From Orbilia blumenaviensis (Eukaryota; Ascomycota; Orbiliomycetes; Orbiliales; Orbiliaceae), in assembly GCA_036872755.1 (NCBI GenBank), contig JAVHNS010000003.1:2976001-3040000 (forward strand): a DNA stretch of 64,000 bases, given 5' to 3'. Below the pieces are notes generated by a model. That model worked only from the letters and a program-made list of their open reading frames with translations, had not been told where the DNA came from and ran no database searches. A program made the translations under genes and the position numbers. The first letter of the stretch is position 1, and each line of letters starts with the position of its first letter. Below, piece by piece: positions 22,729 to 32,905 of this stretch.

Positions 22729-25700
22729 ATGATGCCTGGCAGTGAGTTTGTTCGAACTGGGAATGGCCAATGGACTAAGGTACCTACGTCCAGACTTGCC
22801 GAATCCATTCTCAATCGGAGTCTCTCTCGTGAACTAGGCCTCAGCCTTCGTGCAGAAACGATCAACGACGGTAATAACAACTTCTTCCCTCCCGCGGGCA
22901 CCGCGCAACGTATCATAGCTCCACAACCTCAAACCGTTCCCATCTCTTCAATTGCAAATAATTTGGCCGAAGCTTCGGCAATCCCATTTTCGGCAGCAGC
23001 CGCAATTCTTAAAGATACAGATCCAGCTCAAGACGACTACAGGCTCTTCACTCGATCCCGTCGGCCCGTCCCACCGACGTCATCGACTGCTGAGCAAGCC
23101 AAAGCTAAGACTAAAGCCCCAACCGTACCGGTGGCTGCAGTCAATATTCCCTCACTCCCTTGGGGTATCGATGGGAGAAGCAAGAACGAATGGATTAGAG
23201 AGCCAGCCATGGGCGAGAGTACAGCCGCTCTCTTCGCAGCTGCTAATCGTGCTGTGATGGAGAAGTCGGCTATGAAACTCGACCGTCTGCTCCGATATGA
23301 AGCCGAGTTGGAAAAGCAAAAGGCTGCCCCTCAAACAACTAAGCCACCAACTCCACCAGTACCATCCGTTCCTGTCCCTGTCAACCCTGAGGACTTACTT
23401 CCGCAGTATTGTCCACTTAATCCTGATCTTCCTGATGAGTGTTCGTGAACCCTTCCATGTTGTTGAATGCTTGTGTGTCTTTTTTGTGATGCTGATTGGT
23501 TCGATTTTGTTTATAGTCAAAGGAATGTCTGTCAATCAGATTTTCGAGATTTGCTTAGGTCGATGCATCGCCAAAGGCAAAGCTGAAGATGAAGAGAATG
23601 CTAAGAAACTCGAACAAGAGCCTCAAGATGATGACGATAAGAAATCCGTCTGCTCAATCGTCAGCTCAGAGGCCTGTAGCGAGGACCTTCCATTCATCTC
23701 GTCTGTCAATGTGTATTCTATGCGAAAGCGAGAGATCCAACGTGCCCGAAAGAAACAAGCTGCTATCGACGCCGCAAAGGGAGTTACTCAGACTTCATCG
23801 TCTTCAGCTAGTATACCCGAGGAAGATACTACTCTCGATGGTGGTGGGGAGATCTCCTTCGCATCCGGGAATAGTGACCCAGGGCAAGGCGATGAACCTC
23901 CTTTGTTTACAATTCGATCTAAGAAGCAGCCCATCAAAATCGTCGACCCAAAAACGCTTCAGCGTCCTGACAAACCTAAGTCTCCTAAAGACCTAGCTAA
24001 CGACGTGGAGTTTCTGAAGAGAGGACTTCGAGTTTTAAGTACCGGTGCTGAACTGACTAGTCAATCTCATAAGTTGTTCAAGGCCATTGGCATGGATGGT
24101 ACCGTTCTTGCTCAAACCTCGGAGTGGTGCCGGTACGTCAACGAGTTTGTTAGAACCACTAGCGGTACTCTTCAGAATCTGGATAATTTGAAGAAAGTCG
24201 AAATGAGAAACGCTATATTCGAACAAGTCGGACAGTGCATGGGACATAAAAAGAAGATGGACAACTCGATTCTTGGGTGGACCAACTTCGCCATCTCGAT
24301 GTTTGTGGCCGAGGGTTCTTCAGACGGGAAGGAGACTCCGCCGGGGAGCACGGAGGGCGTTAAGGTTGAAATCCAAAGTACCAAAGAGAAAACGTCACCG
24401 AAAGTGAAGCACTCACATAATAAATCATGCCAGGACCTCAACCACGATCTGGAGAACTTGACCGAGGACAACAAATTGAAGTTCACAACGCTTCTCAGGA
24501 TGCTTATTGACTCTTTGAGCGAGTGCAAGGACTGGATTCTCAAGGCTCCCTCTTATGCAAAAGCGAAGCCTTTGAGGTATACTGAGCTCAAGCCGATCGA
24601 AGGTTTGCCGGTCCCTTCTATCGAGGTCGAAGCGCCCAGCGAGACGAAACAAGGAAAGCAGGCAGAGCAAGTGGCCAAAAAGGAGACGACTGAGAATTTT
24701 CATGTAAGTGAGAGTTGACGCCCTCTTCAATAGTGATTCGTGGTAAGTATATACTGATTACGTAACGGGAAATTAAAAAAAAAAGAAGGCTACTACGGCT
24801 GAGAATGTTGGAAAGCAAACTACGGTCCAGGAAGTTGAGATTAAAGAGCATGTCGAGCAAGGTCTGCCCGCCGAGCTTAACCAGCAAGCGTATTATCATG
24901 CCCAACAAGCTGTCAACTGGTACCAGTCAGGCTACGTGGTCCACGGCTTTGGTCCAAGACCGGGTGGAGAATTTATACCGCATCCTGGCGGGCAAGTTCA
25001 CCGCCCACATTCTGGTACTAACCAACAGATGAATCACGATGGGTATCAGCAAATTCACCATGGCAACTATCAACCAGAACTCATGGGTAAACAGGTTCAT
25101 AGAAGTCAACATAACGTCTCTCGCGGTCGTCAGGGCACGCGCTCGGGAGGGCAGAGCCGGCAACCCTCAACTGCTGGCGGCGCCCGTCAAAACTATGGGA
25201 ATGGTCACGTCAACAGTCATGTCAATGGTCACGTCAACAATCATGTCAATGGTCATGTCAATGGCCTTATTGTTCCTCACAGTGGCCCGCAGTTCACGAC
25301 TTTTGTTCCGGCACCAGCCCCTGGCGATTTCCTCTACAATCCTGAGACTAGTACCTATCAAGAGATTCGCTATCCGTTCACCCAAGCACAAGGCGTTCAT
25401 CAACAACCTGTCCTTCAGCATCCGCAACCATGGCGTACAATCGCGACCAACGATGGTACCTATCTGGAGGCCAACCATGTTCAACCATTTGTTCAAACTT
25501 CTGTCAATGCTCGTGTCACGCCAGATATTGCGACTACTTCTGGGGAATACACACGTCAAGATCGCTCTGTTGCCCACACGGCGCCCTCACAGCAGCGTAG
25601 TATGACTGTAACCCCGCAGGTTATGCAACACCCTGGCATCATGCACGCTCACCACGGCGGAAATGATCAATATGGCGGCGGCAATGGAATGATTTACTCA

Positions 25701-25859
25701 CAAGGCGTAAATGGCATGTACCCAGGGTACGGACATACGGTTTGGCACTCACAGAACGGACATCCAATGCAGCAGTCTCAACAGCAGTCTGCTCAGGGTC
25801 GCTCCGGTAAAAATGTGATGTACCAACAGTACGGTCATCACCCAGGCCAATACCGCTGA
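22729..25859 (+). CDS. Unknown 989-aa protein with an Asn-His-Val repeat
   Basis: Exons 22729-23440, 23517-24703 and 24789-25859 join in phase; the first donor (GTTCGT) is non-standard and that junction is the least certain. I do not recognise the family. The N-terminus (MMPGSEFVRTGNGQWTKVPT) is followed by Pro/Ala-rich sequence. The central part has a charged helical region (KREIQRARKKQAAIDAAKG) and a probably folded block at about 420-560 (DLANDVEFLKRGLRVLSTG, AQTSEWCRYVNEFVRTTSG, LLRMLIDSLSECKDWILKAP). The last 357 aa are disordered, rich in Q, H, N and G, with an N-x-H-V repeat (25201-25266) and a prion-like composition. No signal peptide or membrane segment was seen. Composition suggests an RNA- or chromatin-associated protein (inference). 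Confidence 0.75.
25201..25266 (+). repeat. 12-bp coding repeat (N-x-H-V)
   Basis: Five tandem copies of a 12-bp unit close to AATGGTCATGTC encode NGHV/NSHV/NNHV in frame inside the 989-aa protein. Copies differ at synonymous sites, so the array is not very recent. Confidence 0.75.
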
Positions 25860-27310
25860 ATTTATGACTCGTTTTTCGTTTCTTTCGTGGTTCAAGCTTT
25901 TTTCTTTTGCTTGAATATTCGCTAGTGCTTTTATTTCGTTTCTCTATTTCATACTTCTTTTCGTGGATTTTCTTTTTCTTTTTCTTTCGTTTTCATTTTT
26001 CACCTGGCTGGTTCTATTTAGAACAGCGCTGCTCTGGATCGGGGTCAACCCCCCGTTTTTTAATGTCTTATTCTTTCCGTTCAAACCTTCACGGTGTTAA
26101 CGTCTCTAATTCGAGCGTTAGCGGTGGAGCTTCGGGTTTTTTTTACTTTCCGGTGTTCATTTCCTTTCTTTCTTTCGCGTCACTTATGCAAGAAATATGC
26201 GACGGATGACGTCTTTAAGGAGAGCAGGAGTGTAGATAGGAGACACAACAAAAAATCTAATACTCTACCAAATATTTCTAGTTCGCTGTTTCCTACTATT
26301 CTATCTAATATCTACGCAATGTGACCTGGGATGTATGTGTTGGTGTGTGGGATCTAGAGATTGTCGCCGAATTTGGTTAGCGGTGTGGAAGGGTCTTGGT
26401 CCGATTGGTGATACGAGCTAACAGATAGACTTTTAGGTAATGCATGTCTACGATTCGATTCCCTGACCTTTTGCTCGGAGCTTAGCTCCAACATCTCCAA
26501 CATCGATCGATTGAGAGAGACAGCGAGAGCGAGGCTGGTCCCATGCTTCCCCCTCTTCCATCGGCAATGCGCTTTCCTGTTTCTGCGCCGATACGAGCAT
26601 GCAGTCGATCTCCACCCCTGTCAGGATGGGTGGGTGGTTTCCCTTTCGTCGCATGTTTCCCCACACCACACACACACACACATGCGGAGCCAAGGGGAGA
26701 AAAGGCGGCAGTCGGGGCCAATTACCCCATACTTTTCGGGGCGGCTGCGAAACGCAATGACGGAGCTGAAGTTGGTCCCCCCTCACTCCTTCTCCGAAAA
26801 CCTTCTCCGGATTATCTTTTTGTGATTAGCTAGAGATCCTCCGAGGGTTTTTTTATTTTATTTTATTTTATTTTTGTTTGTGTATTTTTAGGATACCCGG
26901 GCTGTGGGTTTAAGTTAGAGAAGGGAATTCTCTTTTTTCTTCATTTTTTGGAAACCGGGGGCGGCGTCGGTGAGGCAGCTTACTTGACTTGCGCTCGCAG
27001 CTTCCGGAGGACCTTTGGGAGCTTCTGGCTCTTGTTGCTTCGACGGAAGCTGGGCTGGACTGGCTGGCTGGCTGGTGAGCTGGTTTTTTTTGGATCGTAA
27101 TCCACCCAGCGGCGAGCGCCACCCGCCAAATAAGATAACGATAAACCCTTCGACCCCGGGTTCTGGACGTTTACAACCACTTCCACATCCTCTGCGCCGC
27201 CAATAGAGGCCGGGCCGGACTGAAAGTTCACCAAACAAAGCCAATCAACCATCCATCTATAAAAAAAAAAAAAAACTAAAAAATAGAATAATAATAATAA
27301 AGAAAAAAAG
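25860..27310. other. Spacer between the 989-aa gene and glutaminase A
   Basis: A T-rich 3' flank runs to about 26340. A mixed region follows with a CA repeat at about 26671-26690, ATTTT repeats near 26851-26870 and CTGGCTGG repeats near 27059-27080. Overlapping ORFs of 70-140 aa on both strands look like chance. It ends in poly-A and AATAATAAT directly before the ATG. Confidence 0.45.
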
Positions 27311-29098
27311 ATGAAGCTCCTCACCATCCTCCTAACATCCCTCATCTTCCTCCCGGCCACAATCCTCTCAGCAAGCCTAACCCCCGCAACCATCCCGCTC
27401 TTCGTCCGAAACCCCTACCTATCACTATGGCTCCAAAACGCCCGTCAAGAACCCTGGTCTCGCTGGCCCATGTTCTGGACTGGCATGGAAATCGGGTTCA
27501 GCGTGATGTTGCGTGTTAATACGACTGTTTACCCATTACTCGGGAAACCGCAGGATTCTTTGGATAACAATAGTAAGAAGGAGTATACGGTTGCGTACCC
27601 ACGGTATCATGGTGTGGATTTTGATGCGTCGACTACTTGGTTGAGGTATTCTGTTACTGATGGTGGGAAAGGAAGTGGGGGGGTGGACGTGAAGTTGACG
27701 TTTACGAGTCCGGTGACGGTGAATGATACTATGAGGCAGAGTATTCCGGCGGGGTATTTGGAGGTTGAGGTTGTTGGGGATGTGGATTGTGAGGTTTATG
27801 CTGATGTTAATGGGAGTATGGTTCCCCCCCCCCCCCCCCCTCCCTTTTTTAATGGTTTTGTTAGTTGGTTGGTGGTGCTGATACTTTTGGTTTTTTTTTT
27901 TGTTTTGGATAGTGTGGGTTACGGGCGACAGAGGGAGTCATATCAGATGGGAGATGAAGGAGCATGGGGGGTTGAGGAGCTGGAAGGTTACGAGGTCGAG
28001 GGAGGAGCACTTTTCGGAGAAGTGGGATCGGGCTGAGTGGGGGAGTTTGTATTTTACGGCGCCGAAGGTATATTACATCTCCTTTTTCCTGTATACTGTT
28101 TATATATATATATATTGGGGGCTAATCAAGGGGGTATGGATGGGTGGATAGGACACCCACTACGAAAGCAGCGACTCCGGACCCCTGCGCCGACGCTTCG
28201 CGAAGGGCGCCGCGCTCAGAAACGCAACCGACGACCGCTTCCGCGAGGTCATGGATGCCGAGCCCGTATTCGCCTTCTCCAAGGTCTTCCATCTAAGCGG
28301 CAAAAACTCCTCCGACTCACCATCCCCACGACACGGATCCGCCATCTTCACGATCGCACATATACAAGATGAAGTCGCACAGTTCGCATCCGCGCGGGGG
28401 CTCACTAGCATGCGACCCCTGTGGAAGGGATACTTCGAGGATCATTTCGATCTGTTACATTTCCATTATCATGATTATAACTCCGCGGCGTTGGAGGCTG
28501 ATAAGTTTAACAAACAACTGGTGGAGCATGCTTCCCGTGCCATGTCCGGCGTCGCGGCGGGTACTTACACCGATATTTTGTTATTATCGACTCGCCAGGT
28601 GTTAGGCGGTACTTCGTTCAGCGGGACGCCATCTAGACCTTTACTGTTCCTGAAGGAAATCAGTAGTGATGGAAATTTCCAGACGATAGATGTTATATTC
28701 CCCGCATTTCCGTTCTTTGCGTACGTTAACCCTTCATGGTTGAGGTATCTTCTTGAACCGTTGTTGGAACACCAGTCTGCGGGGTTATACCCGAATGATT
28801 ATAGTATGCACGATCTTGGATCTAGCTTTCCAAACGCGACGGGTCATCCGGATGGGAGGGATGAGTATATGCCTGTTGAGGAGTGTGGGAATATGTTGAT
28901 TATGGGGGCGTCGGTTGTGGGGAATCTGGTGGAGGAGAATGGAGGTGGGGAGAAGGGGAGGAAGGTTGCGAGGGAGTGGTTGGAAGGGGCGTGGGGGGAT
29001 GGTGGGAGGTATAGAGGGAGGTATGAGCTTTGGAGGAAGTGGACGGGGTATTTGGTTGAGTTTGGGTTGTTGCCGGCTACGCAGTGTGAGTGTTTCCT

Positions 29099-29130
<32 letters not shown>

Positions 29131-30125
29131 TTTGCGTTTTGTAGTTTTTATAGTTTTGAGGGGTGTGATGTGGTGCTGATATTTGGATATAATACAGTGT
29201 CTACGGATGATTTTGCGGGCAGGCTGGCGAATCAGACGAATTTGGCGCTGAAGGGGATATTGGGCATCAAAGCTATGGCGGAGCTGGCCGGTGTCGTCGG
29301 AAACAGCAAGGATGAGAAGTACTTCTCCGTGAGTCGTCAATTTCATTTTTTTCTTCTTTATATATATATATGGTGTTCTGACTTTAAGGGAAAAAATAGG
29401 ATATTGCGGACTCATACATCAAGACATGGCACTCGCTCGCCATCTCCCGCGACGGAACGCATACAAAGCTGGCGTACCACTGGCAGGGGTCATGGGGCAC
29501 TCTTTACAATCTCTACGCTGATAGTTTGCTATGCTATCGCAAGGGATTGGAAAGCCCACTCGCGCAGTTCTCCACGCTCAAGACGAAAAAGAATAAGGGA
29601 CGATTCCAGCGTCCTATCAACGGCGATGAAGAAGATGAAGATCTATCCGGCGGCTTCGTCCCGGAAGATATATACAGCAAACAATCGGACTGGTACACGC
29701 TCGTTGAACAAAAATATGGACTCCCGCTGGACTCCCGCCATTTATACACCAAATCTGACTGGGAATTCTTCGCGGCCGCGGTGTCGACGAGGAAGACGAG
29801 GGAGATGATAATTCTGGATGTGGGGAAGTGGGTTAATGAGAGTAGTACGGATAGACCGTTTACGGATCTTTATGATACCGAGGGGAGTGGAGGGTTTCCT
29901 GGGATTTGGTTTATGGCTAGACCGGTTGTTGGGGGTCATTTTGCGGTGTTGGCGCTGGAGAGGGCGTGTGGAGGGAGGGGGTTGAAGGGGTTGGAGTATG
30001 AGGGGGATGTATGGGGGATGAGTGGTCGTCGTTCTGGATCTGGATCTGGATCTGCTGGTGGTGGAGGAGATGGTGAGGTTGAGAAGGGGGTGCTGAGGAG
30101 CGGGCAGACTGTTTTTGGGCGGTGA
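27311..30125 (+). CDS. gtaA: Secreted glutaminase A (GtaA family)
   Basis: Five exons: 27311-27815, 27913-28067, 28152-29085, 29198-29328, 29400-30125; 816 aa. A signal peptide (LLTILLTSLIFLPATILSAS) comes first. The order of domains follows the family: an N-terminal DUF4964-like segment (PLFVRNPYLSLWL), a DUF5127-like part (VTYPRYHG-type motif seen as VAYPRYHGVDFD; WVTGDRGSHIRW), then the C-terminal DUF1793-like alpha-barrel (DQHDLG-type motif seen as YSMHDLGSSFPNATGH, MPVEECGNMLIM, YGLPLDSRHLYTKSDWEFF). It hydrolyses extracellular L-glutamine to glutamate and ammonia. About 120 aa longer than the Aspergillus enzymes: a Lys/Asp-rich insert (TKKNKGRF...DEEDED) and a Ser/Gly-rich C-terminus. 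Intron 1 contains a run of 17 C. Some splice donors are weak (GTATGG). Confidence 0.93.
27824..27840 (+). repeat. Poly-C run in glutaminase intron 1
   Basis: Seventeen consecutive C residues close to the 5' splice site, followed by a T-rich stretch. Homopolymers of this length are prone to length change and sequencing error. Confidence 0.85.
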
Positions 30126-30617
30126 GGAGAATTTTTATATAGCATTTGTTCGTGAATACTACTACTATATACATCTATGTTATCGTTCTGGCCTTGGTGT
30201 TGATGTTAGACGTTCCAGGCCTGTTTTTTATGAATTGAAGAGAGACGTTCGAAGGCCTGTTTTTTTATGTGAATTGAAAAGAGAAGGAGAGATAGGATAA
30301 GTTAGCATATCAAGACGCTGTTATTGTTCTTGCTATTTGTCTTTTTTTGTTTTATACTGTAACTGTCTAAATGGTGCAAATTATGTACATCCACCCACCC
30401 ATACTATCCACTTATCCATCCAGGCTGCCCTCCCGTCGTCGACCCGTTCTCTCTCTCATTCCTCACCCTTTTATGCCTTATTAAAAAATATCTCTCTAAC
30501 TGATATCCTCCAATAAATAAGCCAAAAAGATAGGGATAATAAAGAATAGGGCCTCTTCATGTAACCAAAAAAAAACTCAACTAAAGAAAGTAATTTCTGG
30601 GACGACGGGGAGCGATG
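30126..30617. other. Spacer between convergent genes
   Basis: The 3' flanks of glutaminase A and NDUFS5. A duplicated block around GGCCTGTTTTTTATG with GAATTGAA (about 30218-30280) is the only structure seen. Confidence 0.45.
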
Positions 30618-30778
30618 CTAGTGTTTCCACGGCCCGCCGGGGTTCACCGTTGTCTTGCTGGCGTCGTAGGAGCCCTTCACCAGCCCCAGTTTCTTTAGAG
30701 ATGCGTCGTCGCGGACCTGTCCCAGCCCCATTTCGTAGCGGCGGATCGCGTCGTTTATTTTGGAGACTTTGTCCATCT

Positions 30779-30814
<36 letters not shown>

Positions 30815-31201
30815 AGCCGTAGATTCCTTTCTGTCTTTCTAGTTCTTCTATCTTGTCCGTAGAGTCCACACATCCTCCCTGATTACATCGACCGCATCTT
30901 ATGGTAGTAAAGTAAACCGAAGGATTTGGGGGGAAAGGTAAAAGCGAACTGACCTCCTTGGTATGGTGCAGACACTCGTAGTAGTCGTCGCGATACGGCC
31001 TGCACAGGATCTTTCCGGCGTCGGAGTACTTGCTCGTGTTCATGATGTAGCAGGCCAGGAAGTCCTGCCAGAAGGGGAAGCAGGGGGTCACGCCTGTTTT
31101 TTATTGTAAATGGTTATATTAGCGGTTTGTTAATGGGGGGGTATCGGGTGTGGAGTGGAGGAGTGGATGTTACCGCCGGTGGAACCGTAGCCTGACGCCA
31201 T
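30618..31201 (-). CDS. NDUFS5: Complex I subunit NDUFS5 (15 kDa), twin CX9C protein
   Basis: Three exons on the minus strand, 31201-31174, 31093-30954 and 30776-30618; 108 aa. Exon 2 encodes the twin CX9C motif: CFPFWQDFLAC and CRPYRDDYYEC, followed by LHHTKE, which is highly characteristic of NDUFS5 (NUFM in Yarrowia). The protein enters the mitochondrial intermembrane space through Mia40 disulfide relay and becomes an accessory subunit of NADH:ubiquinone oxidoreductase. The C-terminal exon (MDKVSKINDAIRRYEMGLGQ ... GGPWKH) is less conserved. Intron 2 contains a TA repeat at 30782-30811. It is divergent from the TMEM205-like gene, with CCAAT boxes between them. Confidence 0.93.
30782..30811. 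repeat. (TA)n microsatellite in NDUFS5 intron 2
   Basis: About 15 TA units lie a few bases before the 3' splice site of intron 2. Confidence 0.85.
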
Positions 31202-31812
31202 TGCTTGGTTTTGTTATGTGGTATTCTCCTTCAGGGGAACGGTGGGTTATGTGGATATCGGGAGGAAGGGAGGGAGGGGATGTATGTGGGTTTCGTTCTG
31301 ATGTTGTCGTCGGCCGGGCTTCTTCCTCGTCGTCGTCGTCGAGGAGGGTTTCGGTTTCGTGAGGTCACTTTGCTTTACCTTTCGCCCAACCTGCCAATGC
31401 GAATCGAATCGAATCGGCTGTCGTTCAATTGGCCCGTATTGGGGATTTACTAGTCCCGATTGGGATATTTTAAACGTGACAAACGTTTTTGAGATGGGGG
31501 GATCTGAATATGAAAACAACGCGACAACACATAGCTATTTAGTTTAATATGATCATGGCGTGACGCCCAGCCCACCTTGGTTGGTTAACGCCGGATATAT
31601 TACAAGCCGCTGATGCCAATTACCTACCTAGCTAAACGTTCGGTTCCAACCTTTTTTCAAACCCAACCCTCCTCTCTCCCTCCCAATTGATACGATACGA
31701 TAATTGATCTCCGGGACTCGATCGGGGGATCTGATAAGATAAAAACCATCTATATATATAAATAAAAAAGAACAGAAGTTGGTCAGTCAGAGGATTATAT
31801 TATAAAATAAAG
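31202..31812. promoter_or_regulatory. Divergent promoter with four clustered CCAAT boxes
   Basis: The interval separates NDUFS5 (minus) from the TMEM205-like gene (plus). CCAAT lies at 31394-31398 and its reverse ATTGG at 31428-31432, 31438-31442 and 31459-31463: four within 70 bp, about 195-265 bp upstream of the NDUFS5 start. CCAAT boxes bind the HAP/CBC complex, which controls respiratory genes and iron-dependent genes in fungi. Confidence 0.6.
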
Positions 31813-32501
31813 ATGCCGTTGATCTCGACCGTCTACGCGACTGCGCATTTGCTGTCTTACAGCTTCCTCTTCGGCACCCAGATCTGGCACTCCTTCATCG
31901 GCGGGATCAGTATGCTTCTCCTCCCTCCCTCATACCCCCAACTTCATTACATTACGTCACATCGCTTTTATTCAAATCGGATACATAATTATAAATAAAA
32001 ATGTGCTAATATAATAAAAAAAAAACAGTCTCCTTCCGCGTCCTCCCCCGCGCCTACTTCGGCGCCCTCCAACGCCGCCTCTTCCCAATCTACTTCTCCC
32101 TCCAACTAATCCTCTCCCTCTCCCTCCTCCTCACAACCCCAGCATCCCTGAAAACTTTACAACCTTCAAAAACCTACGGTTTCCTACTAACAATCCTCAC
32201 CACTTCACTTCTAAACTCCGTCGTCGCCGGTCCCATCACCACAAAGATCATGGATAAACGTAAGGAACAGGAGGTATTCGATGGTAGGAGTTATGATGGG
32301 AAGAAATTACCTGGTGTAAATGAGGGTGCTGAACGCGGAGGGGATAAGGAGAATGAAGAGGTTAGGGTTGGTGAGGAGATGAAGGTGTTGAATAGGAAGT
32401 TTGGGATGTGGCATGGGATTAGTAGTTTGTTTAATATTGGGAGCGTGGTGGGGACTGTTGGGTATGGTGTGCTTTTGGCGGGGAAGATTGATTTTGACTG
32501 A
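31813..32501 (+). CDS. TMEM205-like membrane protein (DUF4149)
   Basis: Exons 31813-31909 and 32029-32501 give 189 aa. The start MPLISTVYATAHLLSYSFLF, then GTQIWHSFIGGIISFRVLPR, is typical of the fungal TMEM205 family: a first membrane helix followed by the conserved HxxxxGxxxFRxLPRxxFGxLQ stretch. Two more helices follow (IYFSLQLILSLSLLLTTPAS; YGFLLTILTTSLLNSVVAGP), then a charged loop, the conserved FGMWHGISSLFN and a last helix. Function in fungi is unknown; human TMEM205 is linked to cisplatin resistance. Exon 2 shows the most extreme C-to-G switch in the window (see findings). Confidence 0.88.
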
Positions 32502-32905
32502 TCCCCTCTTTCTCTCTCTCTTTTTTTTTTTTTAAAAAAAAAAAACCCAAAAATTGATTACGGTTGTCAGTCTGGTTTTTCTTTTGTTAGGAGAGGAGGG
32601 GGGGTTATGAGGTGTATGTAGTGAGGATGTATGTAAGCAATGGGTCAGCAGATGAATAGAAAGGAGGAGGAGGAGGAGGAGGATATGATGAACGCACAAT
32701 CCCAGCTCAGCCAGTTAGTTACAATATACATATATATACAAGGGCAGTGAATATAATAAAAAAAAAATAATACTTCTGTATATTCTCGGCCTCACAACAG
32801 CCCAATATATCAACATTGCCAGCTGCATCTGCAAACACAGTAGCAGCAGCAATAATCAACAAAGAGCACTTCTGGGTCAGATAGTGGTAATAAGTATAAA
32901 AGGGT
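32502..32905. other. Spacer between convergent genes
   Basis: The 3' flanks hold poly-T, poly-A and GGA repeats (about 32660-32680). No gene was seen. Confidence 0.5.

Noticed and set aside
26448..27393. Overlapping 70-137 aa ORFs on both strands upstream of glutaminase A
   Set aside because: They overlap each other in several frames, follow simple repeats and show no protein family features.
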